Shown in pieces: positions 1 to 5,436 of a stretch of DNA of 5,922 nt. Under the pieces are notes generated by a model that had not been told where the DNA came from, made no database searches, and saw only the letters and a list, made by a program, of their open reading frames with translations. The translations under genes were made by a program, and so were the position numbers. This DNA is from Candidatus Hodarchaeota archaeon (GTDB lineage Archaea > Asgardarchaeota > Heimdallarchaeia > Hodarchaeales > Hodarchaeaceae), in the NCBI GenBank assembly GCA_016840305.1, contig JAEOSP010000761.1, positions 1 through 5,922 of the forward strand. Direction: 5' to 3'. Every line of letters starts with the position of its first letter. The first letter of the stretch is position 1.

Positions 1-19
1 GGATAGAGAATTTCGCATA

Positions 20-625
20 CTAATATTTTCCTTTCTTGAAAATTTTTGGGATAATCATACCTGTAGTATTCATGTAATGCTGATAATCTTCACCAAGACG
101 AATCAGGAGGTCTTTTTCTTCTTCTCTCATCATTATGAAGAAGATTGGAATCCATACAAATGAGTATAGAGCCAAAAATGGAGAATTCAAAAGCAGAGCT
201 AGTGACCACCATAAAGGTAATTCTCCGACTGCCTGTGGATGGCGTATTTTCCGATATATTCCTTCATATAAAACCTGTTTCTCTTGTGGAAACATTGCCT
301 CCTTCCCTGCATCAGATAATCCCTTAACCATCAATAAACCGCTTGGAATACTAATAATCAGCGCTAGGAGGATGGAAAATCCCCATTCCCAAGGAAATGT
401 TTGTGGTAGATCCAAAAATTCAAGGGGAAAGAAAAAATATCCAAAATAGTTGATTATAACGATGATTTCCGCTCCAGAAGCAAGGAGTCGATATCTTCCG
501 CACTTTGTATATGCAATCTTACCTATTTCTTTTTCTAGTCTGGCTGGTCGTACACTTTTAACGTAAAAATAGAGCATTAGAAACGAGGAAGTGATTAAAG
601 ATAATATGTTTATCCATTCTATCAA
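20..625 (-). CDS. Integral-membrane methyltransferase, ICMT/PEMT family
   Basis: This is a 201-residue membrane protein with the fold and motifs of isoprenylcysteine carboxyl methyltransferase and phospholipid methyltransferases, which use S-adenosylmethionine. Hydrophobic segments lie at about residues 3-22, 47-66, 80-100 and 140-166. The family signature is clear: G122-x-Y-x3-RHP (128-130) with G134, then an acidic EEE (168-170) and LGEDYQHY (177-184), matching the usual E-E-x2-L-x3-F/L-G-x2-Y-x2-Y pattern that closes the SAM and substrate pocket. The tyrosine often found after RHP-Q is alanine here. The substrate (prenylcysteine, lipid or other) cannot be told from sequence. The start is TTG at 625-623: an in-frame stop lies just upstream, and the only early in-frame ATG (residue 17, at 577) would remove most of the first membrane helix. 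It lies 39 nt after the PLP enzyme on the same strand and may be co-transcribed, although a TATA-like box in the gap suggests its own leaderless promoter. Confidence 0.85.
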   Translation of the reverse strand: MIEWINILSLITSSFLMLYFYVKSVRPARLEKEIGKIAYTKCGRYRLLASGAEIIVIINYFGYFFFPLEFLDLPQTFPWEWGFSILLALIISIPSGLLMVKGLSDAGKEAMFPQEKQVLYEGIYRKIRHPQAVGELPLWWSLALLLNSPFLALYSFVWIPIFFIMMREEEKDLLIRLGEDYQHYMNTTGMIIPKIFKKGKY

Positions 626-643
626 TGTTCCAAAACTTTTGTG

Positions 644-653
644 TTATTATAAT
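644..653 (-). promoter_or_regulatory. TATA-like box for the membrane methyltransferase
   Basis: The minus strand reads ATTATAATAA here, inside the 39-nt gap between the PLP enzyme and the methyltransferase. Its centre is about 23 nt upstream of the TTG start at 625. In archaea the TATA centre sits about 26-27 nt before the transcription start, so a transcript would begin at or just next to the TTG, meaning a leaderless mRNA. Weak consensus and AT-rich background limit confidence. Confidence 0.35.
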
Positions 654-664
654 GAATAGTAACA

Positions 665-1759
665 TCAACAATGGTGAATCGTTGTTAGAATTTCTCCACT
701 CATAGTGATGTATTGAGAATACAGATTTGCAGTGATGCAAGAATGAATTGGAATTATTACAAGTAAGTTTCCTATTGAAATGCTTTCAATTATTTCTGGA
801 GTCAATTCAAGAATACCATGCTCTTGAGATAGAGATACTGCATTTGATCCATAAATTGGATAGAATTTCATGTCATCTCCTATTATAGCTACTTTTCCGT
901 ATGATTTTACTCCTTTAGAATTGACAAACATTTCCTTTGACAGATGAACCGCCCCACCATAAATCACAACCTGATTTCTGTCTGGATATTTCGCTATAAC
1001 TGGACAGGCTACTCCTATAGCAATTTCAGATTCTTCACATGCACCTAATTGTGATTGAGTTAAATCATAAAACACAAAATTACCTGGACGTATTTCATCT
1101 ACTCCTTGAAAGTCATTCACAATAGAGCAAGTCGGAGTATCTCCGATCGAGATTTTTAGTTTATCATATCCATATTTGTGAAGATCTTGTTGCATTGCCA
1201 CTAATCCCTCCACCGACTTTCTATGGATATCCTCTAGTTGTTGTAATGATTGAGCGTGGTATGACTGCCCTGCATGTGTCAAAAGTCCTTTAAATGTTAA
1301 AAATTTCGAAGTTGTAATAATTTTAGCAATTTCAATAATTTTCTCTGTTTTTTGAACACCTGTACGGTGATAACCTTGATCAACTTCTACCCAAACTGAT
1401 AATGGGTGGTTAATTCGATCTACCAATTCCTGAGCACTTACTGCTGATTCAATAAGTACACCCAAAGAAATTAATGAAGCTAATTTATCGATCTCATTAA
1501 TCTGAAGGATATTTACAGGAATAGCTATCGTTATATCCTCCCATCCATCATCAGCAAAGTATTTAGCCATGTCAACGGAAGAAACAGTTATTTTTGAAAC
1601 TCCCTGATCACGAAACCATCTTCCAATTATTCTAGATTGATGTGTCTTGAAATGCGGACGTAAGAGAATGTTATGATTGTTACATTTCATAACCATTTTT
1701 TGAATGTTCATCTTTACTTGAGATTCATCGACAATAAGAGTGGGTTTTTTTACATTCAT
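665..1759 (-). CDS. PLP-dependent D-threonine aldolase / D-serine dehydratase-like enzyme
   Basis: This 364-residue protein has a fold-type III (alanine racemase N-terminal) PLP barrel followed by a D-serine dehydratase-like C-terminal domain. The Schiff-base lysine is K38 in RPHFKTH (34-40). The barrel also shows HRTG (131-134), the phosphate-binding S204-x-G-x-TPT (to 210) and EIRPGNFVFYD (222-232), all hallmarks of the D-threonine aldolase/DSD1 family. Near the C terminus H339-S-C341 matches the His-x-Cys pair that binds the metal in eukaryotic D-serine dehydratase. Family members cleave D-threonine and related D-beta-hydroxy-amino acids or deaminate D-serine; sequence alone does not decide which. 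The length is normal and no key residue is missing. The start is ATG at 1759-1757, preceded by AAGG about 12 nt upstream on the minus strand. It is divergent from the carboxypeptidase and followed by the methyltransferase gene. A role in D-amino-acid catabolism is inferred. Confidence 0.9.
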   Translation of the reverse strand: MNVKKPTLIVDESQVKMNIQKMVMKCNNHNILLRPHFKTHQSRIIGRWFRDQGVSKITVSSVDMAKYFADDGWEDITIAIPVNILQINEIDKLASLISLGVLIESAVSAQELVDRINHPLSVWVEVDQGYHRTGVQKTEKIIEIAKIITTSKFLTFKGLLTHAGQSYHAQSLQQLEDIHRKSVEGLVAMQQDLHKYGYDKLKISIGDTPTCSIVNDFQGVDEIRPGNFVFYDLTQSQLGACEESEIAIGVACPVIAKYPDRNQVVIYGGAVHLSKEMFVNSKGVKSYGKVAIIGDDMKFYPIYGSNAVSLSQEHGILELTPEIIESISIGNLLVIIPIHSCITANLYSQYITMSGEILTTIHHC

Positions 1760-1830
1760 AGATACAACCTTGGATTTTTATCAGAAACTATTATTTGTTG
1801 CATATTTTTTATTCTACTTACCAAATACCC

Positions 1831-1843
1831 TGATTGACAATCA
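1831..1843. promoter_or_regulatory. 13-bp palindrome, candidate operator
   Basis: TGATTG-A-CAATCA is a perfect 6-1-6 inverted repeat. It sits near the middle of the divergent gap, about 72 bp from one start codon and 105 bp from the other, so a bound dimeric regulator could affect both promoters. No regulator is encoded next to it, and one 13-mer could arise by chance. Confidence 0.35.
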
Positions 1844-1935
1844 CTACAAATTCATTACTCTTACAAACAACAATTACCACATCCGTAATAATTAAGAGAA
1901 CTATTTTGAGTTAATGGAGAAACGAGTTAAATTAA

Positions 1936-1940
1936 GAGGT
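1936..1940 (+). promoter_or_regulatory. Shine-Dalgarno site of the carboxypeptidase
   Basis: GAGGT lies 8 nt before the ATG at 1949, complementary to the 3' end of archaeal 16S rRNA. It supports that start and implies a transcript with a leader, unlike the apparently leaderless neighbours. Confidence 0.6.
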
Positions 1941-1948
1941 TACTAAAT

Positions 1949-3457
1949 ATGACTCTGCAAGACAATTATAACACACTTTTGGAAAGAGCTAAAAAGATAA
2001 TAATCTATGACAATATCCAATCTCTGCTAGAATGGGATTTTGAAACCAAAATGCCCCCTAAAGGTGGACAGCAACGATCAATGCAATTTGCTACATTAGC
2101 AAAAGATATGCATAAAATGGGAACAGATCCAGAGGTAGGTAAATTAATCAAAACAATTATAGAAGATGATTCATATTCATCACTATCAGAAGAACAAAAA
2201 AGAAACGTTTATTTGATTAAGCGTAATTATGATAGGGCCACAAAACTTCCTGCCGATCTTGTTGCCGAAATTGCACAAATTCAGGTTGTTGGAATTGAAA
2301 CTTGGAAGAAAGCAAAAGAAGCTAAGGATTATTCTATATTCAAACCTATCCTTGAAAAGATATTAGATTTACAGAAGAAAAAGGCTCATTTTCTTGACCC
2401 TGATAAAGATCCTTATGATGTTTTATTGGACACTTTTGAACCAAACATGGATTCAGCAACAGTAACGACTCTTTTTGATGAATTAATAACTGATTTAGTA
2501 CCTTTGATCAAACAAACACAATCAGCAACAAAACAACCCGATATCTCATTATTACGTCGATCAGTTCCTATCGAAATACAAGAAAAATTATCAGAAGACT
2601 TAGCCAAAGTTGTTCATTATGATCTTGAAAAAGGTAAAATCGACACAACAGAACATCCTTTTACGACAGGCTATTATGACGATGTACGAATAACCACTCA
2701 TTATTACGAGAACGAATTTGATAATTCCTTCTTTTCAGTCGTTCATGAAGCAGGACATGCCATTTATGAACAAAATCTTTTACGGGATTACATCTATCAA
2801 CCCATAGGTCAAATGAGCTCACTAGGAATACATGAATCTCAATCGAGGTTCATTGAAAACATTCTTTGTAGAAGTAAAGAATTTTGGGAGTATTATTTCC
2901 CAAGATTCAATGAATTAACAAACAATATTTTTGCAGATATTGATCTAAAAGACTTCATTCATGCAATAAACATGGTTACCCCTTCTAAGATACGTGTGAC
3001 TGCTGACGAGGTTACTTATTGTCTGCATGTTATTATTAGATTCGAAATTGAGAGAGATTTAGTTTCGGGAAAACTATCTTTAGATGACCTACCCTCTGCT
3101 TGGAACAAAAAGTATAAGGATTATCTGAATGTTGATATTCAAGATGACTCAGAAGGTGTCTTACAAGATACTCATTGGGCTGGGGGGGCTTTTGGTTACT
3201 TTCCAACGTATGCTTTAGGTAATATATACAACGCTCATATGCTACACGTTTTACGTAAAGACTTGCCAAATTATGACGATTTAGTTAAATCTGGTAACTT
3301 GAAACCAATAATTGATTGGATGACTCAAAAAGTTCATGTTCCCTCAAATCTTTATGATCCAGCTGATCTAATAAAACTTATAACTGGTGAATCAGTTAAT
3401 CCAAGTTATTTCATTGATTATGTTACAAAGAAATACTCGGAATTATACGATTTATAA
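1949..3457 (+). CDS. M32 family metallocarboxypeptidase (carboxypeptidase Taq type)
   Basis: This 502-residue zinc carboxypeptidase removes C-terminal residues from peptides and is expected in the cytoplasm, since no signal peptide or membrane segment is seen. All six M32 motifs are present in order: HPF (236-238), D-x-R-x-T (245-249), the zinc motif HEAGH (266-270), HESQ (295-298), I-R-x-x-A-D-E (348-354) and GVLQDTHW (403-410). The predicted zinc ligands are H266, H270 and E296, with E267 as catalytic base. Spacing and total length are close to the Pyrococcus furiosus enzyme (about 500 aa). The N-terminal 200 residues form the usual helical lid, starting with the typical LLEWD (26-30) and KMPPKG (34-39) segment. 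The ATG start has a good Shine-Dalgarno sequence. The gene is monocistronic, divergent from the PLP enzyme, and ends at a hairpin terminator. A run of seven G at 3182-3188 does not break the frame, because the motif continues correctly into GYFPTYALG. Peptide scavenging or general protein turnover is its likely role. Confidence 0.96.
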   Translation: MTLQDNYNTLLERAKKIIIYDNIQSLLEWDFETKMPPKGGQQRSMQFATLAKDMHKMGTDPEVGKLIKTIIEDDSYSSLSEEQKRNVYLIKRNYDRATKLPADLVAEIAQIQVVGIETWKKAKEAKDYSIFKPILEKILDLQKKKAHFLDPDKDPYDVLLDTFEPNMDSATVTTLFDELITDLVPLIKQTQSATKQPDISLLRRSVPIEIQEKLSEDLAKVVHYDLEKGKIDTTEHPFTTGYYDDVRITTHYYENEFDNSFFSVVHEAGHAIYEQNLLRDYIYQPIGQMSSLGIHESQSRFIENILCRSKEFWEYYFPRFNELTNNIFADIDLKDFIHAINMVTPSKIRVTADEVTYCLHVIIRFEIERDLVSGKLSLDDLPSAWNKKYKDYLNVDIQDDSEGVLQDTHWAGGAFGYFPTYALGNIYNAHMLHVLRKDLPNYDDLVKSGNLKPIIDWMTQKVHVPSNLYDPADLIKLITGESVNPSYFIDYVTKKYSELYDL

Positions 3458-3473
3458 GTAAAATAAAACAGTA

Positions 3474-3515
3474 GATTTAACTGATTATTGTTAAATCCCC
3501 TTTTTTCCTTTTCTC
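3474..3515 (+). terminator. Hairpin and T-tract terminator, possibly bidirectional
   Basis: A perfect 8-bp stem, GATTTAAC (3474-3481) and GTTAAATC (3490-3497), with an 8-nt loop begins 16 nt after the carboxypeptidase stop codon. It is followed by CCC and a T-rich tract (TTTTTT at 3501-3506, then more T to about 3515). On the minus strand the same stem is followed by TGTTTTATTTTAC, so it could also end transcription arriving from the NifX-like gene. Archaeal termination depends mainly on T-tracts, which are present on both sides. Confidence 0.65.
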
Positions 3516-3610
3516 TCAGTTTTAAAGCAAATATTCTGTTGACTTTCATTCCACGCGAATTTTTCTAGTATTGTTGGTAATAATTCCTTTGAAGATATCA
3601 AGGAAGAAAT
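3491..3610 (-). CDS. Possible 39-residue small protein after a strong Shine-Dalgarno site (uncertain)
   Basis: Downstream of the NifX-like gene on the same strand is a perfect GGAGGT (3623-3618). Seven nucleotides after it an open frame begins with ATT (3610-3608) and runs 39 codons to TAA (3493-3491). The predicted product includes KELLPTILEKFAWNE followed by SQQNICFK and a lysine-rich end (ERKGKKGI). No ATG or GTG start exists; TTG at 3601-3599 is in frame but 16 nt from the ribosome site. The stop codon lies inside the bidirectional terminator stem, so a transcript from the upstream gene would just cover this frame. I do not recognise the product. It may be a real small protein with a rare start codon, a decayed gene end, or chance. 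Confidence 0.25.
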   Translation of the reverse strand: MSSLISSKELLPTILEKFAWNESQQNICFKTERKGKKGI

Positions 3611-3649
3611 AGAACTGACCTCCTTCTATTTTCTTATGAAAATCAATTT

Positions 3650-4024
3650 TTAGTGGTTTTGTTGATTACAGGTACCATCGGTGATTTCTATGAGTTCTTT
3701 TTCTAAGAAATAATTTACAATATCATTTACGGATTTTTCTATAAGTTCCTGATCAACGCTATATGTCTTAATACCACTTTGCTGTAAAAACATCGCCGGT
3801 CGTCCTCCTATTCCCCCTACAATACATGTGTCAGCACCATTTTCTACGAATAGTTGGGGTAGAGATGCACAAGAGTGTTGACCTTGAGGCTTCACTATAT
3901 TTGTTGCTTTAATCTCTTTATTTTTATCTACAGTGACAAGAGTAACTGTATCACATTTACCAAAGTGAGGGTTTATCGTTGATTCTAATCCTCCAGGACT
4001 AAAAGTAGGTATAGCAATTTTCAT
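3650..4024 (-). CDS. NifX/NifB-type dinitrogenase iron-molybdenum cofactor domain protein
   Basis: This 124-residue single-domain protein matches the dinitrogenase FeMo-cofactor biosynthesis domain (NifX, NifY, NifB C-terminal and MTH1175-like proteins), which has a ribonuclease H-like fold and binds metal-sulfur clusters. The diagnostic features are the N-terminal MKIAIPT strand, S-x-I-N-P-H-FGKC (15-24) and CIVGGIGGRPA (67-77) followed by the G84-I-K-T-Y strand. Candidate metal or cluster ligands are H20, C24, the H50-S-C52 pair, C67, and C119 and H124 in the tail. The length is normal for stand-alone members. No nif genes lie nearby. In many anaerobes these small proteins occur without nitrogenase, with an unclear role in iron-sulfur or molybdenum cofactor traffic, so a nitrogen-fixation role should not be assumed. 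The start is ATG at 4024-4022. There is no strong Shine-Dalgarno sequence, but a TATA-like box lies about 23 nt upstream, suggesting a leaderless transcript. Confidence 0.9.
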   Translation of the reverse strand: MKIAIPTFSPGGLESTINPHFGKCDTVTLVTVDKNKEIKATNIVKPQGQHSCASLPQLFVENGADTCIVGGIGGRPAMFLQQSGIKTYSVDQELIEKSVNDIVNYFLEKELIEITDGTCNQQNH

Positions 4025-4044
4025 TAAGTAAAAACTTCCGTTTC

Positions 4045-4050
4045 TTATAT
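4045..4050 (-). promoter_or_regulatory. TATA-like box for the NifX-like gene
   Basis: The minus strand reads AGATATAAG around this site, centred about 23 nt upstream of the ATG at 4024, the distance expected for a leaderless archaeal transcript. A second candidate, AGTATAAT on the minus strand at about 4061-4068, would give a leader of about 16 nt carrying GGAAG. Confidence 0.35.
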
Positions 4051-4144
4051 CTAAAAGTTGATTATACTAATGATTATTTCTTTTTCCCCTTTGTCATAAT
4101 TATTGGTATTCTAAAGATTCGCTCTATTGACAGAAAAATTCGGG

Positions 4145-4174
4145 GAAGAATATAGTACCTACATGAAGAATATA
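4145..4174. repeat. Ten-base direct repeat with promoter-like content
   Basis: GAAGAATATA occurs at 4145-4154 and again at 4165-4174, exactly 20 nt apart, or about two helical turns. The second copy continues as TATAAAAATA. With the purine-rich GAAGAA in front it resembles an archaeal BRE plus TATA element reading rightward, though no plus-strand gene follows. Confidence 0.45.
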
Positions 4175-4235
4175 AAAATACTAATTCTCTACATCTATTA
4201 GTATATTTAAGTCTGAGTAAATTTCTCATTGTTCC

Positions 4236-4256
4236 GAGGAAGGTTTTCCTCTTTTT
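4236..4256 (+). terminator. Hairpin followed by T5 (plus-strand terminator-like)
   Basis: GAGGAA (4236-4241) and TTCCTC (4246-4251) form a 6-bp stem with a GGTT loop, followed immediately by TTTTT (4252-4256) on the plus strand. On the minus strand the same hairpin lies 7 nt beyond the alpha/beta hydrolase stop, without a following T-run, so there it might protect the 3' end of that mRNA. The orientation of the T-run fits a plus-strand transcript better. Confidence 0.45.
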
Positions 4257-4262
4257 GAAGAG

Positions 4263-5150
4263 CTATTTGTGTAGGAATTTTCTTAACAGTGGATTCACAA
4301 ATTCAGAATGAGTATATTGAGGGATATGTCCACCTCCAGTGATACCATGAAATTCTACTTTAGCTACAGTATTAATCACTTGTTTATAGGTATTAAAAGG
4401 AATATTCTGGTCAAGTTCACCCCAAAATAACTGTATTGGTATTTTCTTACCCACTCTGGCATAAACCTCTTCCATATTTGTGAAAGAGATATTCTTCAGC
4501 ATTGAACGTAAAGCTTTCATTATCCCTTTATACATGAATTGTTCCTTATACCTATCCATGTACTCTTTTACATTCGGATTTTGATGTTGAAAATCAGTTT
4601 GTTGTCCTTCAATCAACATTTGAGGACTGAAGAATCTCATTGTAAGCTGATTCAGAATAGGTATACGAAGATAAAAGGGGTAAGCGCTGGAATCAGACGG
4701 AAAACCGATCGGAGAAATTAGGGAGATTTTACTAACCATATTCATATAGAGATCCGCAAAAGTTATGCAAATTCCTCCCCCTAAATTAAAACCAACTAAT
4801 GAAAGATCATAATCGTGTATATTGAGTCTCTCTAACAGCTTGTAAAGTTGATCAACTAAAAAGTCCATCGTGTACCTAGCATTCGGACGATCAGAGAATC
4901 CATGACCAAAAAGATCATATCTCAAAACTCGGAAACCAGCATTAACAAGAGTCCTAAAGGTATGGTCCCAAACAAAGAGAGGAGCAGTAAACCCAGGTAC
5001 TAAAATAACCTTTTTGCCATGTTCTGGCCCTTCTAGTTCATAATGGACATATCCACCCGAAATTTCAATAAACTTACCAGAAATAGACTGTCTTTCCGTT
5101 GTTGTGAGAACTTTTGATTCATATTCTATAGACTTTAATTCGTTTCCCAT
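4263..5150 (-). CDS. Alpha/beta hydrolase-fold protein with nucleophile Ser replaced by Asn
   Basis: This 295-residue cytoplasmic protein has the alpha/beta hydrolase fold of the MhpC/BphD group. Recognisable elements are the oxyanion-side strand and loop VILVPGFTAP (48-57), RYDLFGHGFSDRP (77-89), the nucleophile-elbow strand SLVGFNLGGG (117-126), a helical cap at roughly 150-225, the acid strand QLFWGELDQNIP with D247, and the catalytic-histidine region GGGHIPQYTH with H275. In the usual G-x-S-x-G elbow the nucleophile is serine; here position 122 is asparagine (codon AAT at 4787-4785), so the triad reads Asn-Asp-His. All other landmarks are intact, so this is not a decayed gene in general. 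It may be a non-hydrolytic binding protein, act through different chemistry, or reflect a point change or sequencing error (AGT to AAT). The ATG overlaps the upstream small gene's stop as TAATG, indicating translational coupling. Confidence 0.9.
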   Translation of the reverse strand: MGNELKSIEYESKVLTTTERQSISGKFIEISGGYVHYELEGPEHGKKVILVPGFTAPLFVWDHTFRTLVNAGFRVLRYDLFGHGFSDRPNARYTMDFLVDQLYKLLERLNIHDYDLSLVGFNLGGGICITFADLYMNMVSKISLISPIGFPSDSSAYPFYLRIPILNQLTMRFFSPQMLIEGQQTDFQHQNPNVKEYMDRYKEQFMYKGIMKALRSMLKNISFTNMEEVYARVGKKIPIQLFWGELDQNIPFNTYKQVINTVAKVEFHGITGGGHIPQYTHSEFVNPLLRKFLHK

Positions 5151-5152
5151 TA
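5148..5152 (-). promoter_or_regulatory. TAATG stop-start overlap (translational coupling)
   Basis: The TAA stop of the 70-aa gene and the ATG of the alpha/beta hydrolase share one base on the minus strand, reading TAATG. Terminating ribosomes can restart directly, which usually ties the levels of two proteins that work together and fixes the hydrolase start. Confidence 0.8.
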
Positions 5153-5362
5153 TTTGTCATCTAACAAGTCCTTTTTAATTGTTTCGAATGGACCTCTTAT
5201 CTTACGCTGATAGGCTAAAAATTTTATCCAATCATCAAAAAATGCTCGTTGAACAATGCCCTCGATGAATCCACTTCGTTCTTCCCCATAACCTACTTGG
5301 ATTAAATAATCTAAAAATTCTAAGAAAATTCTACTAAACTCACAAGAGATTTGTTTATCCAT
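5150..5362 (-). CDS. Small ribbon-helix-helix-like protein, possible transcription regulator
   Basis: This 70-residue protein has no certain family assignment, but its layout fits a ribbon-helix-helix (CopG/Arc-type) fold. A short strand with alternating residues (QISCEF, 4-9) is followed by a first helix (about 10-23, FLEFLDYLIQVG), a tight turn GYG (24-26), and a second helix opening with E-R-S-x-F-I (28-33) and running to about 46. RHH regulators typically have a strand, LDxLIxxGxY, then RSEFIRxAV. The mostly helical tail (47-70) ends in KKDLLDDK. The strand lacks the basic residues usual for DNA contact, so it may be degenerate or bind protein instead. It is the first gene of a two-gene operon with the alpha/beta hydrolase. 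Its ATG at 5362 has a TATA-like box 25 nt upstream and no leader, and it faces an inverted repeat in the divergent gap, which would suit autoregulation. Confidence 0.55.
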   Translation of the reverse strand: MDKQISCEFSRIFLEFLDYLIQVGYGEERSGFIEGIVQRAFFDDWIKFLAYQRKIRGPFETIKKDLLDDK

Positions 5363-5383
5363 TATAAAAACCCACTAGTATTG

Positions 5384-5390
5384 TTATAAA
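5384..5390 (-). promoter_or_regulatory. TATA box of the RHH-like/hydrolase operon
   Basis: TTTATAA on the minus strand, preceded by AATCTAA, is centred 25 nt upstream of the ATG at 5362. This is the best TATA match in the window at the leaderless distance, and it lies next to dyads that could act as operators. Confidence 0.45.
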
Positions 5391-5406
5391 TTAGATTAAA
5401 TCTTTG

Positions 5407-5436
5407 ATTCGATTGGATATAAAAAACAAATCGAAT
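5407..5436. repeat. 8-bp inverted repeat framing a TATA-like sequence
   Basis: ATTCGATT (5407-5414) and AATCGAAT (5429-5436) are perfect inverted copies separated by 14 bp. The spacer reads GGATATAAAAAACA, a TATA-like element. A protein dimer bound to both arms would cover the promoter, which is operator geometry. The arms also contain CG, rare in this AT-rich gap, making chance somewhat less likely. Confidence 0.5.

Larger units (their letters stand above)
1760..1948. promoter_or_regulatory. Divergent promoter region between the PLP enzyme and carboxypeptidase
   Basis: This 189-bp gap separates two divergent start codons. For the minus gene, AAAAAATATG at 1810-1801 is the best TATA candidate and would give a leader of about 20 nt; ATAAAAAT at 1781-1774 is closer than usual. 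For the plus gene, TAATAATTAA around 1886-1895 would start transcription near 1916. The only strong dyad is the 13-bp palindrome at 1831-1843. Short direct repeats are also visible: GAGTTAA at 1908-1914 and 1924-1930, and ATTAAGAG at 1891-1898 and 1931-1938. I see no small gene or RNA here. Confidence 0.4.

Noticed and set aside
135..449. A 104-codon plus-strand open frame opposite the membrane methyltransferase
   Set aside because: It lies antisense to a well-supported gene with clear family motifs, and its translation has no recognisable domain or coding character.
558..740. 60-codon minus-strand frame spanning the gap between the PLP enzyme and the methyltransferase
   Set aside because: It overlaps both real genes in another frame and its translation resembles out-of-frame reading.
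2413..2607. Minus-strand open frame inside the carboxypeptidase gene
   Set aside because: It is a shadow of a gene whose six family motifs are intact; no ribosome site or protein character supports it. The same applies to the frame at 3036-3269.
3182..3188. Run of seven G in the carboxypeptidase, suspected frameshift
   Set aside because: The frame continues correctly through the conserved GYFPTYALG segment, so the homopolymer length is right.
3421..3549. 42-codon minus-strand frame starting ATG at 3549
   Set aside because: It runs through the terminator and into the antisense of the carboxypeptidase 3' end, has only a weak GTGGA upstream, and its composition looks random.
4163..4201. 12-codon plus-strand frame starting with ATG at 4163-4165
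   Set aside because: It is very short and lacks a Shine-Dalgarno site; the sequence is better explained as a TATA-like element.
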